Positions 40,295 to 49,010 of a DNA stretch of 64,000 bases are shown here, one piece after another (positions within the stretch are counted from its first letter, which is position 1; each line of letters starts with the position of its first letter). This DNA comes from Herbidospora solisilvae (lineage in GTDB: Bacteria > Actinomycetota > Actinomycetes > Streptosporangiales > Streptosporangiaceae): NCBI RefSeq assembly GCF_009901565.1, contig NZ_WXEW01000001.1:62001-126000 (forward strand). The letters run 5' to 3'. The position numbers and the translations under genes were made by a program. The notes under the pieces are model-generated. The model ran no database searches. It was not told the DNA's origin and saw nothing but the letters and a program-made list of their open reading frames with translations.

Positions 40295-41122
40295 TCATCC
40301 CAGGAACGCGGTGACGGTCGCGGTCTGGCCAGTGATCAGGTGGCCGACGCCGGGCAGCAGCCGGACATCCGCCTTGGGCACGTTGGCGCGCACCCGCCGC
40401 GCCGTCTCCGGCCCGTTGATGAGGGCGTCGCGGTCGCCCGCGATGACCAGCACCGGCATCGTCAGGCCGGCGAGCTCGGCGTCGGTGTAGATCCTCAGGT
40501 CGGTGCGGCGGGGCTTGAAGTCGCGGTTGATCCGGTCGTGGAACTCGCCGAACCATCCGGTGCCGCTCAGGTCGGCGCCCAGGATGAGCTTCTGCGACCG
40601 CTTGCGCTGCCCGAGCGCCAGGAGCAGCAGCGCCACCAGCAGGAGGCCGCGCCGGACCTTGCCGATGCCGCCGGGGCAGATCAGCGCGAGCCGCTCGACG
40701 CGGCGGGGGTCGCGGACCGCGAGGCCGGTCGCGATCCAGCCGCCCAGCGACAGGCCGACGACGGTGGCCGACTCGACGCCCAGGCCGGTCATGACCTCGC
40801 CGAGCCAGCCCGGGTAGTCGCCGATCGGCGGCCGGTTGGGGGCCGACAGGCCGGGCTCGCCGGGGATGTCGACCGCGTAGACGCGGTGGTGCTCCGACCA
40901 GGCGGCGATGTCGCCGTACCAGGTGAGGGAGTTGGCCATCGCGCCGTGGACCAGGATCACGGGCGGCGCGCCGGGTGGGCCGGAGGCCAGGACGAAGGTG
41001 TCGCCGAGCGTGGTGGGGACGGTCAGCCGCTCGGCCGGGACGGGCCAGGTGTCCAGCAGGTCGCGGTAGCGGTCGAGGAGGGCGCGCCCGGCGTCGGGGG
41101 AAGTGAAGATGTCCATGGACAC
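40295..41122 (-). CDS. Alpha/beta hydrolase
   Basis: 275 residues from a GTG at 41120-41122, or 273 from an ATG at 41114-41116. Oxyanion-hole motif VILVHGAMAN, nucleophile elbow VVGLSLGGW, acidic residue in VIAGDRDALI and catalytic His in LPGVGHLI are all present, so it is a complete serine hydrolase of the esterase/peptidase clan. It is 26 bp downstream of a MarR gene on the same strand and may be co-regulated with it. Substrate unknown. Confidence 0.9.
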   Translation of the reverse strand: MSMDIFTSPDAGRALLDRYRDLLDTWPVPAERLTVPTTLGDTFVLASGPPGAPPVILVHGAMANSLTWYGDIAAWSEHHRVYAVDIPGEPGLSAPNRPPIGDYPGWLGEVMTGLGVESATVVGLSLGGWIATGLAVRDPRRVERLALICPGGIGKVRRGLLLVALLLLALGQRKRSQKLILGADLSGTGWFGEFHDRINRDFKPRRTDLRIYTDAELAGLTMPVLVIAGDRDALINGPETARRVRANVPKADVRLLPGVGHLITGQTATVTAFLG

Positions 41123-41148
41123 ACCGTATCACTCCCTTTGATAGGGAG

Positions 41149-41586
41149 TCATAGGGAATCTTTCGCCGTGGTAGCGGCATCGGTGACCTTGGCGATGAAG
41201 TCGAGGAGGAGGGCGCGCTCCTCGGGGGAGTAGCCGGCGCAGATCTCGTCGAGGGCGCGGGTCATGCCGGCGTACAGAGAGACGATCTCGGGGACCCGGT
41301 CGGGGAGCGGGCGGATGAGCACCGCGCGCCGGTCGTGCGGGTCGCGTTCGCGGGCGATCCAGCCGCCCTTCTCCAGCCGGTCGAGCACGCCGGTCATGGT
41401 CGCCGGGTGCAGACCGGTCAGCTTGGCCAGCGCCGAGGGCGTCATGGGGGCGTGCCGGGAGATCAGGTAGAGGCAGTCGCGGTCGACCGGGCGCAGGTCG
41501 AGCCGCCCGCCGACCTGCTGGTTGAGCAGCGAGACCTGGGCGGTCAACGCGCGCAGCGCATCCTGGATGGAAGGTACTGAAACCAT
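41149..41586 (-). CDS. MarR-family regulator
   Basis: 145 residues from the ATG at 41584-41586. MTPSALAKLTGLHPATMTGV and KGGWIARERDPHDRRAVLIR give the MarR winged HTH. Divergent from the NmrA-like gene with 40 bp between; an imperfect palindrome (TAATACGA...TCATACTA, 41588-41606) is a probable operator. It probably controls the NmrA-like reductase and the alpha/beta hydrolase. Confidence 0.92.
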   Translation of the reverse strand: MVSVPSIQDALRALTAQVSLLNQQVGGRLDLRPVDRDCLYLISRHAPMTPSALAKLTGLHPATMTGVLDRLEKGGWIARERDPHDRRAVLIRPLPDRVPEIVSLYAGMTRALDEICAGYSPEERALLLDFIAKVTDAATTAKDSL

Positions 41587-41587
41587 A

Positions 41588-41606
41588 TAATACGACTCTC
41601 ATACTA
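41588..41606. promoter_or_regulatory. Imperfect palindrome in the MarR/NmrA divergent promoter
   Basis: TAATACGA-CTC-TCATACTA, with two mismatches between arms, lies in the 40-bp gap and overlaps both promoters. It suits a MarR dimer. Confidence 0.45.
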
Positions 41607-41626
41607 TTCGCGTTTCGGAGGAATCC

Positions 41627-42301
41627 GTGAAGATCACGATATTCGGCGCCACCGGCGGAGTCGGCAGCGAATGCCTCAGACTGGCCATGGAGGCGGGCCA
41701 CGAGGTCACCGTGGTCGTCCGCGACGCCGCCCGCCTGTCGCTCGACCCCCACCACGTCATGGTCGCCGACCTGCGCGTCGCCCCCGACAAGAAGGAGCTG
41801 ATCCTGGCCTGCGAGGGCGCCGACGGGGTGTTGTCGTGCGTGGGCCCGCGCTCGCCCAAGCACGACCGCGGCGTCGTGACGGCGGCGACGCGCGTCATCG
41901 TGGCCGCGATGCACGCCGCGCATGCCCGCCGGATCCTCATCGTCAGCGCCGCCCCCGTCTCGACCGTCCCCACCCCGGGCAACCCCGACGCCCCCCGGCA
42001 CGACCCGGGCGAGGGCCCGTTCGCCCGCTACGTGCTGACCCCGATCATCAAACGGGCCATGCCCACCGTGTACGCCGACCTGTCGGCCGCCGAGGACGTG
42101 CTGCGCGAGAGCGGCCTGGACTGGACGGCCGTCCGCCCGCCCCGCCTGACCGACAAACCGGGCACCGGCCGCTACCGCACCGCCCCCGACCGCAACCTGC
42201 GCGGCGGGCTGTCGATCCCGCGCGCCGACGTGGCCGCCGCCATGCTCGCGATGGTGAACCAGCCCTCGACCGTCGGCCACGCCATGGGCGTGGCAACCTG
42301 A
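41627..42301 (+). CDS. NAD(P)H-binding atypical SDR (NmrA-like)
   Basis: 224 residues from a GTG at 41627 behind GGAGG. ITIFGATGGVGSECLRLAM is the NAD(P)-binding motif of the atypical SDR5/NmrA group; LDWTAVRPPRLTDKPGTGRY is the conserved C-terminal segment. There is no Tyr-X3-Lys pair, so it may be a redox sensor or reductase of the NAD(P)H-binding family. Divergent from MarR. Confidence 0.88.
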   Translation: MKITIFGATGGVGSECLRLAMEAGHEVTVVVRDAARLSLDPHHVMVADLRVAPDKKELILACEGADGVLSCVGPRSPKHDRGVVTAATRVIVAAMHAAHARRILIVSAAPVSTVPTPGNPDAPRHDPGEGPFARYVLTPIIKRAMPTVYADLSAAEDVLRESGLDWTAVRPPRLTDKPGTGRYRTAPDRNLRGGLSIPRADVAAAMLAMVNQPSTVGHAMGVAT

Positions 42302-42354
42302 TCGGCTTTTCGGGTAGGGGACCGTGAGGAGGGAGCACACCCGGGAGGCCGGCC

Positions 42355-43653
42355 ATGACACGCGACGGACACGACCGCCTCGTCCAGGCCCAGGCCGCGT
42401 TGTCGCGGTCGGAGCTGCTGCTGCGTCTGGCCGACGACCTGGCCGGCACCACCAGCCTGCTCGACGTCCGGCGGCGGGTCCGGCGCCTGATGGGCAGCGA
42501 CCTGGAGCCGGTCTACGTCGGCCTGGTGCTGGCCGAGGACGACCGGCTGCGCCGCGTCATCGACGACGAGATCCCCCGCACGGTCGAGACCCTGGCCCGG
42601 CAGTACGACGTCGACCCCCACGGGCCGACCTCCGAGGCCTTCCGGCGGGAGCGCATGGTCGAGCTCACCGACCCGGCCGCCCTGCGCGACGGCTACGGCG
42701 ACGCGGCGCTGGCCGCGTTCACCGACCTGGGGCTGAAGTCGGCGGTGTGCGTGCCGCTGCCGGGGGTGGCGGGCCCGGTCGGGGTGCTGGTGCTGGGCTG
42801 GGACCGGCCGCACCCGCTCGACGTCGAGGAACGCGCCGTCCTGCTGGCGGTCGCCGGCTACACCGCCCGCGCGGTCGAGCGCGCCCACGTGCTCCACCAG
42901 CGGGTGACGGTCGCCCACCAGCTCCAGCGGGCGATGCTGACCGACCTGCCGCCGGTGCCCGGCCTGGAGGTCGCCGCGCTCTACCGTCCGGCGATGACCG
43001 CCGACCTGGTCGGCGGCGACTGGTACGACGCCTACTTCCTGGACCTGCCCGAAGGGGCGGGACGCCGGCCGCTGGCGGTCACCGTGGGCGACATCACCGG
43101 CCACGACATGCAGGCCGCGACCCTGATGGGCCAGGTGCGCAGCATGCTGCGCCAGGCCGACGTCGACCACCCCGGGCACGGGCCGGCCATCTCGGTGACG
43201 GCGCTGGAGCACGCCTGCCGGCTCGTGCTCCCGCAGGCGACCGGCAGCCTCGTGCACGGCCACCTGGTCCCGCGCCCGGACGGCTGGGAGCTGACCTGGA
43301 CCAACGCCGGGCACCCGCCGCCGATCCTGGTCCACCCGGGCGGCCGGGCCGAGGAGCTGACCGCCCACGACCTGATGTTGTTCCCGACCCTGGACCCGCC
43401 CGAGGGGAGCAGGCGCACCGAGTCGACCCGGCTGCTGCCGCCCGGCACGCTGCTGGTGATGTTCACCGACGGCCTGGTCGAGTCGCCCCGCGTCGACCTC
43501 GACACCGCGACCGCCCACCTGCTCGCCGCCCTGTCGCGCCGCGCCGGCCGTCCGCTGCCCGGCCTGCTGGAGGAACTGGCCGACGAGATGGCGGTCGGCG
43601 AGGGCAACGTCGACGACATCGTCGTGCTGGCGTTGCGGGTTCCGGCGGGCTGA
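42355..43653 (+). CDS. GAF-PP2C (SpoIIE-type) serine phosphatase
   Basis: 432 residues from the ATG at 42355. Residues ~20-175 form a GAF sensor (LLLRLADDLAGTTSLLDVRR ... GLKSAVCVPL). After the linker LQRAMLTDLPPVPGLEVAAL comes the SpoIIE-type PP2C domain with metal-binding aspartates in GGDWYD and VGDITGHDMQAA, then TWTNAGHPPPILV, LVMFTDGLVE and NVDDIVVLAL. In actinomycetes such phosphatases dephosphorylate anti-anti-sigma factors in partner-switching. No anti-sigma or antagonist gene is adjacent. Confidence 0.93.
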   Translation: MTRDGHDRLVQAQAALSRSELLLRLADDLAGTTSLLDVRRRVRRLMGSDLEPVYVGLVLAEDDRLRRVIDDEIPRTVETLARQYDVDPHGPTSEAFRRERMVELTDPAALRDGYGDAALAAFTDLGLKSAVCVPLPGVAGPVGVLVLGWDRPHPLDVEERAVLLAVAGYTARAVERAHVLHQRVTVAHQLQRAMLTDLPPVPGLEVAALYRPAMTADLVGGDWYDAYFLDLPEGAGRRPLAVTVGDITGHDMQAATLMGQVRSMLRQADVDHPGHGPAISVTALEHACRLVLPQATGSLVHGHLVPRPDGWELTWTNAGHPPPILVHPGGRAEELTAHDLMLFPTLDPPEGSRRTESTRLLPPGTLLVMFTDGLVESPRVDLDTATAHLLAALSRRAGRPLPGLLEELADEMAVGEGNVDDIVVLALRVPAG

Positions 43654-43708
43654 GACGCACGGCACAAATCAGCGTAGACGATCACGTGAAGGTGCCGCAT
43701 AGTCGAGA

Positions 43709-44392
43709 GTGATCGGCGAATTCATCCGCTGGCAGGTGCTCACGTGGCTGGGCGTCTCCGCGCTCGCCTTCGGGGTCGCGGCCTTCGTGTACGCCGGGGA
43801 GACCGCCTTCGCCCGCCGGTCGATCGTCACCTCGGGCACGGTGGAGGAGGTTCGCCGCAGCGGCGTGCTCTACACCGATGACGGCAGCTCACGGGTGGAG
43901 TACCACGGCCGGGTGCGTTACACCGTGCGGGGCGCCGAGGTCGTCAGCAACCGGATGCGGCTGGCCGGCTGCGACGTCCCGGTGTGCCCGGCGCCGAAGG
44001 AGGGGCAGATCGTCCATGTCGCCTACGACCCGGAGAACTTCAACCGGGCCGTCCGCACCTCGGCGGCCGGGCTCCCTCACTGGCCGGTGCCCGGCCCGGT
44101 CGTCTGGATTCTCGGGCTGATGGGCCTGGTCCCGCTGATCGGCGCCGTGGTCAACCTGGTGTGGATCTGGCCCGTGCTCCGGACCAGGTCCTGGTTCACG
44201 CTTGCGGTGTCGCTGAGGCAACCCGCCGCTGAGGGCCGCGAGGCCGTTGACGAGGTGTTCGGCGACGTCGCCGGGAGTGCCGATGCGGTTCGCGATGCGG
44301 CCGTTGGCCTGCTGCTCGCAGAAGGGGGGTCGTCGGCTGGCGGCTCGGGCGTGAGAGCGCCGAATGACCCGTGCCGGTCGCGGCGCCGCTGA
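43709..44392 (+). CDS. DUF3592-type membrane protein
   Basis: 227 residues from a GTG at 43709. Two transmembrane helices (about residues 8-28 and 131-152) flank an extracytoplasmic domain with SGTVEEVRR...VEYHGRVRYTVRG and VHVAYDPENFNRA, the DUF3592 signature. The last ~60 residues are low-complexity and may not be conserved. Function unknown. Confidence 0.75.
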   Translation: MIGEFIRWQVLTWLGVSALAFGVAAFVYAGETAFARRSIVTSGTVEEVRRSGVLYTDDGSSRVEYHGRVRYTVRGAEVVSNRMRLAGCDVPVCPAPKEGQIVHVAYDPENFNRAVRTSAAGLPHWPVPGPVVWILGLMGLVPLIGAVVNLVWIWPVLRTRSWFTLAVSLRQPAAEGREAVDEVFGDVAGSADAVRDAAVGLLLAEGGSSAGGSGVRAPNDPCRSRRR

Positions 44393-44417
44393 CTCGCGTC
44401 CAGGCGGTGTGTGCCGG

Positions 44418-44972
44418 TCACGGGCAGTCGTCGTTGCCATCCCGGTCGAAGTCGGACTGGGGGATGAACGTGTCCACCACCTCATTCGCCCGTTCGTCCC
44501 AGCTCTGGACCAGCACGGTTCCCGGTCTGCGCTTCAGCTCTTCCACGTCGCCCAGTTCGAAGCTGACCGTCACCGTCGAGAAGCTGTTGTCGTCGGTGCC
44601 GCCGTATACGGAGTAGGAGATGGCCGGGTCGAAGTCCTGGAGCTTGCGCTCGAGCCGCCAGCCGTTGTCGGGTGCGTCCAGACGGAACGAGGTGACCTCT
44701 GCCTGGAGGTCCGGGGCCGTGTAGACGGCGTCCACGATCGACGGGCCCACGGTAGAGGGGTCCTCGGGGGGTGCGGGACTGGCCGAACCGATGGAGGTGC
44801 GGTCGTGGTGGACGATCGCGCCGTCGGGAGCGCGGCCGCACCAGGCGAAGGCGACGACGAGGTTGCCCTCGGCGTCGAGGGTGATGCCCGTGATGCCGTT
44901 CGTGGGGACGGTGCATCCGGACGTGCCCAGCAAGAGCGCCGCAGTGACGAGCAGGACAAAGATCCTCCGCAT
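44418..44972 (-). CDS. Putative lipoprotein
   Basis: 184 residues with a lipoprotein signal peptide; the lipobox LGTSGC places the lipidated cysteine at residue 20. The remainder is a small secreted domain (GITGITLDAEGNLVVAFAWC) ending in a Ca-binding-like DFDRDGNDDC. No enzymatic motif is visible. Convergent with the DUF3592 gene. Confidence 0.75.
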   Translation of the reverse strand: MRRIFVLLVTAALLLGTSGCTVPTNGITGITLDAEGNLVVAFAWCGRAPDGAIVHHDRTSIGSASPAPPEDPSTVGPSIVDAVYTAPDLQAEVTSFRLDAPDNGWRLERKLQDFDPAISYSVYGGTDDNSFSTVTVSFELGDVEELKRRPGTVLVQSWDERANEVVDTFIPQSDFDRDGNDDCP

Positions 44973-45072
44973 TCGCCCACGATAGGTCCCTACCGGGAGG
45001 AAGCGGACTCCGCTCCCAGCGGATGCGGCGCTGCTCGGCCACGGCTCGTGCGATGGAGGCGGTGTCGCCAGG

Positions 45073-46206
45073 TCAGCCCTGGCGGGCGGCCAGCACGCTG
45101 ATGCCCGGGTGGCGCGGGTTGTAGCGGCCCGTGGTGCGCAAGACGGCCTTCTTGATGAGCGCCACCCGGCGGCCGGTCAGCGGTCTGCCGTGCGGGACGC
45201 CGTCGAGGCCGGTGTGCTGGAGGACGCCGTCCCACGCGCCGAGGCCGATGCACAGGGTGTCGGCTTCGACGCGCAGGGGCCTGGGGTCGCGTCCGGCCAT
45301 GCGGGCGGTGATGGCGTGGAAGGCGCAGGCGCCGGCCAGGCCGCCGGGTCCGCAGCCCATGCGCAGCACGTGGCCGTCCCGGGTGCGGGCGGCGGCGGCG
45401 TCGCCGATGCCGTACACCTCGGGGTGGGAGCGGGAGCGCAGGGTGGCGTCGACGAGCATGCGGCCGCGCTCGTCGACGGCGAGGCCGGCCTGCCCGGCCA
45501 GGTCGGGGACGGTGAACCCGGCGGTCCAGGCGACCGCGCCGGCGGCGAGGTGGCGGCCGTCCTCCAGCAGCACGCCGTCCGCGTCGACCTTGGCGACGGC
45601 GGTGTTCTCCCAGACCTGGACGCCGAGGCGGTCCAGGACGCGGCGCAGGTGGTCGCGGCCGGGTTCGGCCAGTTCGCGGCCCAGGGTCCCGGCGGTGATC
45701 AGGCGCACGGTGTGGCCGGGGTGGGTCTCGGCCAGTTCGGCGGCCGTCTCCAGGCCGGTCGGCCCGGCGCCGACCACGGCGACCGTGCCCGCGGTGCGCA
45801 GCCGTTCGCGCAGCCGCTCGGCCTGGTCGACGCCGGCCACCGCGTAGGCGTGTTCGGCGGCGCCGGGGACGGCGTCGAGGTCGGCGTGGCTGCCCAGGGC
45901 GTACACCAGCAGGTCGTAGCCGAGGGGGTCCGCGCCGCCCGCGAGTTCGACGTGCCGGGCGGCCGCGTCCAGGCGGGTGACCCGGTCGACGACCAGCCGG
46001 ACGCCGGTCCCCCTGAGCAGGTCGCGCAGCGGCAGGCGGCGCGCCTCGCGGCCGGCGGCGATCTGGTGGTTGCGCATGCGTTCCACGAAGTGGGCGCGGT
46101 CGTTGACGAGCGTGACCTCGGCGGCGGTGCGCCGGGCGAGCAGGTGGGCGATCGTCAGTCCGGTGTATCCGGCTCCCAGGACCGCGATGCGGGGTGTTTT
46201 CGTCAT
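45073..46206 (-). CDS. NDH-2-like FAD-dependent pyridine nucleotide oxidoreductase
   Basis: 377 residues. IAVLGAGYTGLTIAHLL binds FAD, VAVVGAGPTGLETAAELAE binds NAD(P)H, and PEVYGIGDAAA is the second FAD contact. Size and motif order match type II NADH dehydrogenase/carotenoid-dehydrogenase-like proteins. It starts 52 nt after the stop of the SigJ-like sigma-factor gene on the same strand; pairing of such oxidoreductases with SigJ-type ECF factors is frequent in actinomycetes. Confidence 0.9.
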   Translation of the reverse strand: MTKTPRIAVLGAGYTGLTIAHLLARRTAAEVTLVNDRAHFVERMRNHQIAAGREARRLPLRDLLRGTGVRLVVDRVTRLDAAARHVELAGGADPLGYDLLVYALGSHADLDAVPGAAEHAYAVAGVDQAERLRERLRTAGTVAVVGAGPTGLETAAELAETHPGHTVRLITAGTLGRELAEPGRDHLRRVLDRLGVQVWENTAVAKVDADGVLLEDGRHLAAGAVAWTAGFTVPDLAGQAGLAVDERGRMLVDATLRSRSHPEVYGIGDAAAARTRDGHVLRMGCGPGGLAGACAFHAITARMAGRDPRPLRVEADTLCIGLGAWDGVLQHTGLDGVPHGRPLTGRRVALIKKAVLRTTGRYNPRHPGISVLAARQG

Positions 46207-46258
46207 GCGCGATGAACGGGGAACGGGCGCGATTCGTGACAGTGCGGCGGAGAAAAAC

Positions 46259-47128
46259 TCAGATTTTCTGTCTGGCGACGTAGGCGAGCTTGGCCGGGTT
46301 GGCGACGGCGCGGATGGTCACGACGCGGTCGTGGTCGAACTCGACGACGGTGATCCCGGACAGACGGCCGTCGAGGTAGAACGCCAGGGCCGGCTGTCCG
46401 TTGACCGTCTCGGGTTCCAGGCGGATCCGACCGGCGTAGCGGGTGAGGGCGAGCAGGTGGCGCACGACCTGGTCGCGGCCGGTCACCGGGCCGCGTGTGG
46501 CCGGCGCCTTGCCGCCGCCGTCGGCCCAGGCGACGACGTCGTCGGCCAGCATCCGCTCCAGCGCGGCCACGTCGCCGGCCAGGGTGGCGGCCATGAAGCG
46601 CTCCAGGAGCCGGCCGCCCTGCTCCGGGGAGGGGGTGAACCGTTTGCGCTCCTCGGCGAGGTGCCGCTGCGCCCGGCGGTAGAGCTGGCGCACGTGCGGC
46701 TCGGTGGCCTCCAGGATGTCGGCGATTTCGCGGTGGCTGTGGCCGAAGGCCTCGCGCAGCACGAACACCGCGCGCTCGGGCGGGGTGAGCCGCTCCAGCA
46801 GCACCAGCAGGCCCAGGGACAGCAGTTCGCGCTGCGCCACCACCTCCAGCGGGTCGGGCGGGCCGCCGGTGAGGATCGGCTCGGGCAGCCAGGTCCCGAC
46901 GTAGCGCTCGCGCCGGGCGCGAGCGGAGGTGAGCCGGTCGAGGCACAGATTAGTGACGATCTTGGTCAGCCAGGCCTCCGGGGAGACCGCCGTGTCGCAG
47001 CGTTCCCAGCGCAGGTAGGCGTCCTGCACCACGTCTTCGGCGGCGGACGCCTCGCCGAGCAGCCGGTAGGCGACCCCGAACAGGCGGCGCCGGTTGGCCT
47101 CGAACCGTGCCAGCCGCTCGGGGGTCAT
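46259..47128 (-). CDS. ECF sigma factor, SigJ/ECF41-like with SnoaL-like C-domain
   Basis: 289 residues from the ATG at 47126-47128. Region 2 is FGVAYRLLGEASAAEDVVQD, region 4 is REAFGHSHREIADILEATEP. The C-terminal ~110 residues form a SnoaL/NTF2-like domain (FMAATLAGDVAALERMLADD ... ITVVEFDHDRVVTIRAVANP) that in ECF41-type factors replaces a separate anti-sigma factor. The downstream oxidoreductase gene is its typical genomic partner. Confidence 0.92.
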   Translation of the reverse strand: MTPERLARFEANRRRLFGVAYRLLGEASAAEDVVQDAYLRWERCDTAVSPEAWLTKIVTNLCLDRLTSARARRERYVGTWLPEPILTGGPPDPLEVVAQRELLSLGLLVLLERLTPPERAVFVLREAFGHSHREIADILEATEPHVRQLYRRAQRHLAEERKRFTPSPEQGGRLLERFMAATLAGDVAALERMLADDVVAWADGGGKAPATRGPVTGRDQVVRHLLALTRYAGRIRLEPETVNGQPALAFYLDGRLSGITVVEFDHDRVVTIRAVANPAKLAYVARQKI

Positions 47129-47151
47129 GGGAGCCAGGGTAACGGCGGCCC

Positions 47152-47922
47152 CTACCGCCCCTCGATGAGGGCGGCGATGCCGTCGAGGAGCCGGGCGAGC
47201 CCGAACTCGAAGGCGCCCTCGGGGTCGGCCGGGGCGTTGTAGGCCTCGCCGCTGGCGCTGCCGACCCGGCCCGCCAGCGGGTAGGCGGACATGTCGCCGG
47301 CGGTGGCCAGGAACGGCTCGTGCGCGCGCCACCACTCCTCGTCGGTCATGCCGGTCTCCTGGGCGGCGCGGGCGGCCTCGACCACGCCGCGGGCGGCGCC
47401 GTGGACGTAGGCGCCGATGAGGGTCAGGACGTTGTCCATCTCCAGGTCGGTCAGGCCGATGCCGTCGAGGGCCGACAGTTCGTGCTCGTACTTGCCCAGG
47501 GTGCCGGGGCCGAGCGGGGGGCGGCTGACGGCGAGCTGGAGGATCCACGGGTGGCGGCGGTAGAGGGCCAGGTTGTCGCGGGCGACGCGCTCGACCCGGG
47601 CCCGCCAGCCCTGCGGGATCGGCGCGCCGGTGAAGGTCTCCTTGAAGACGGTGTCGAGCATGACGTCCAGGAGCTCGGCCTTGCCCGGGACGTGGGTGTA
47701 GAGCGACATCGTGCCCACGCCCAGGTGGTCGGCGACCTTGCGCATGGACAGCGCGGCCAGGCCCTCGGCGTCGGCGACCTCGATCGCGGCGGCGATGACC
47801 CGGTCGGCGGTCAGTTCGGGGCGGCCCTTGCGGGGGGCGCGCTCGCGGGCGCGGGACGGGTCGCGCCACAGCAGCGCGAGGGTGCGCGCGGGGTCGCCTC
47901 GTCCGATGTATTCGGTCGTCAT
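47152..47922 (-). CDS. TetR/AcrR-family regulator with TetR_C_11-type ligand domain
   Basis: 256 residues from the ATG at 47920-47922 (MTTEYIGRGD). After a basic extension with RAPRKGRPELTADRVI, the HTH ALSMRKVADHLGVGTMSLYT is followed by a long C-terminal domain (DEEWWRAHEPFL). This type controls drug-efflux ABC transporters; the divergent ABC operon 58 bp away is the obvious target. Confidence 0.92.
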   Translation of the reverse strand: MTTEYIGRGDPARTLALLWRDPSRARERAPRKGRPELTADRVIAAAIEVADAEGLAALSMRKVADHLGVGTMSLYTHVPGKAELLDVMLDTVFKETFTGAPIPQGWRARVERVARDNLALYRRHPWILQLAVSRPPLGPGTLGKYEHELSALDGIGLTDLEMDNVLTLIGAYVHGAARGVVEAARAAQETGMTDEEWWRAHEPFLATAGDMSAYPLAGRVGSASGEAYNAPADPEGAFEFGLARLLDGIAALIEGR

Positions 47923-47959
47923 GATGCCGCTCAGCGTACTCGGGGCGCTTAACCGTAGA

Positions 47960-47979
47960 CTGTACGGTACGCTGTACGG
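47960..47979. promoter_or_regulatory. Repeated CTGTACGG motif before the ABC exporter operon
   Basis: CTGTACGG occurs at 47960-47967 and 47972-47979, and CCGTA at 47953-47957 pairs with the outer TACGG. The sites abut the ATG at 47981 and are likely operators for the divergent TetR. Confidence 0.5.
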
Positions 47980-47980
47980 C

Positions 47981-48907
47981 ATGACGTACACGATAGAGGC
48001 GCACGGGCTCGTCAAGCGCTACGGCGCGCGGGCCGCCCTCGACGGGTTCGACCTGGCCGTCCCGGAGGAGACGGTCCACGGCCTGCTCGGCCCCAACGGG
48101 GCGGGCAAGACCACCGCGGTGCGGGTGCTCACCACGCTGCTGCGCCCCGACGCCGGCACCGCGCGGGTGGCCGGGTTCGACGTGACCCGCGACGGCGGCC
48201 AGGTGCGCCGCCGCATCGGCCTGGTCGGGCAGCACGCCGCCCTGGACGAGGCCCTGTCGGGCCGGGCCAACCTGGAGATGTTCGGCCGCCTGTCCCACCT
48301 GCGCCCCAAGGCCGCCCGGCTCCGGGCCGGGGAGCTGCTCGACCGGTTCGGGCTGGGCGACACCGGCCGCAAGGCGGTCAAGGACTATTCGGGCGGCATG
48401 CGCCGCCGCCTGGACCTGGCCGCCGGGCTGATCCTGTCGCCGCCGGTGCTCTTCCTCGACGAGCCGACCACGGGCCTGGACCCGCGTGGCCGCGCGGAGG
48501 TGTGGGCGGCCGTCCGCGCCCTGGTCGCCGACGGCACCACCGTGCTGCTGACCACGCAGTACCTGGAGGAGGCCGACCAGCTCGCCCACCGCATCACCGT
48601 CGTCAACGAGGGCCGCCAGGTCGCCGAGGGCAGCCCGGAGGAGCTGAAGAAGACCGTCGGCGGCGACCGGGTGGAGGTCGTCGTGCACGACCCGGCGGAC
48701 CTCCCGGCCGCCGCGGCCCTGCTCGGCCCCGCCGCCGAGACCGACCCCGACACCCGGCGCGTCAGCGCGCCCGCCCCCGACCGCATGGCGACCCTGAGCG
48801 CGGTCGTCCACGACCTGGCGGCGAGCGGCATCGCCGCCGACGACGTCGCGATCCGCCGGCCCACCCTCGACGAGGTGTTCCTGCACCTCACCCGGGGTGC
48901 GGCGTGA
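47981..48907 (+). CDS. ABC exporter ATP-binding subunit (DrrA-like)
   Basis: 308 residues from the ATG at 47981. Walker A GLLGPNGAGKTTAVRVL, signature YSGGMRRRLDLAAGL, Walker B PPVLFLDEPTTGLDP, and the DrrA-type C-terminal extension (RPTLDEVFLHLT) are all present. It energises drug or lipid export together with the permease encoded downstream. Probably repressed by the divergent TetR. A dispersed repeat copy lies between the two transporter genes. Confidence 0.94.
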   Translation: MTYTIEAHGLVKRYGARAALDGFDLAVPEETVHGLLGPNGAGKTTAVRVLTTLLRPDAGTARVAGFDVTRDGGQVRRRIGLVGQHAALDEALSGRANLEMFGRLSHLRPKAARLRAGELLDRFGLGDTGRKAVKDYSGGMRRRLDLAAGLILSPPVLFLDEPTTGLDPRGRAEVWAAVRALVADGTTVLLTTQYLEEADQLAHRITVVNEGRQVAEGSPEELKKTVGGDRVEVVVHDPADLPAAAALLGPAAETDPDTRRVSAPAPDRMATLSAVVHDLAASGIAADDVAIRRPTLDEVFLHLTRGAA

Positions 48908-48916
48908 CAATCCCCA

Positions 48917-49000
48917 TCCGTTACGGCTCCGCCCACCCTGCCCCGACCGCCGCCGCCGGCGCCCGCCGTATCCGGCGCCGACCGGCCGCGCCCGCCCCGA
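48917..49000 (-). repeat. Dispersed GC-rich intergenic repeat, copy B
   Basis: On the minus strand this reads GGCCGGTCGGCGCCGGATAC ... then GGGTGGGCGGAGCCGTAACGGA, matching copy C at 60224-60300 closely and copy A at 28766-28847 more loosely. It sits inside an operon, between the ABC ATPase and permease genes. Confidence 0.65.
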
Positions 49001-49010
49001 GGAGTCACGC

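Noticed and set aside
41587-41600. TAATACGACTC resembles the core of a T7 phage promoter.
   Set aside because: Only the first 11 bases match and the rest diverges; it lies in a MarR/NmrA divergent promoter where a MarR palindrome explains it better. No phage polymerase context.
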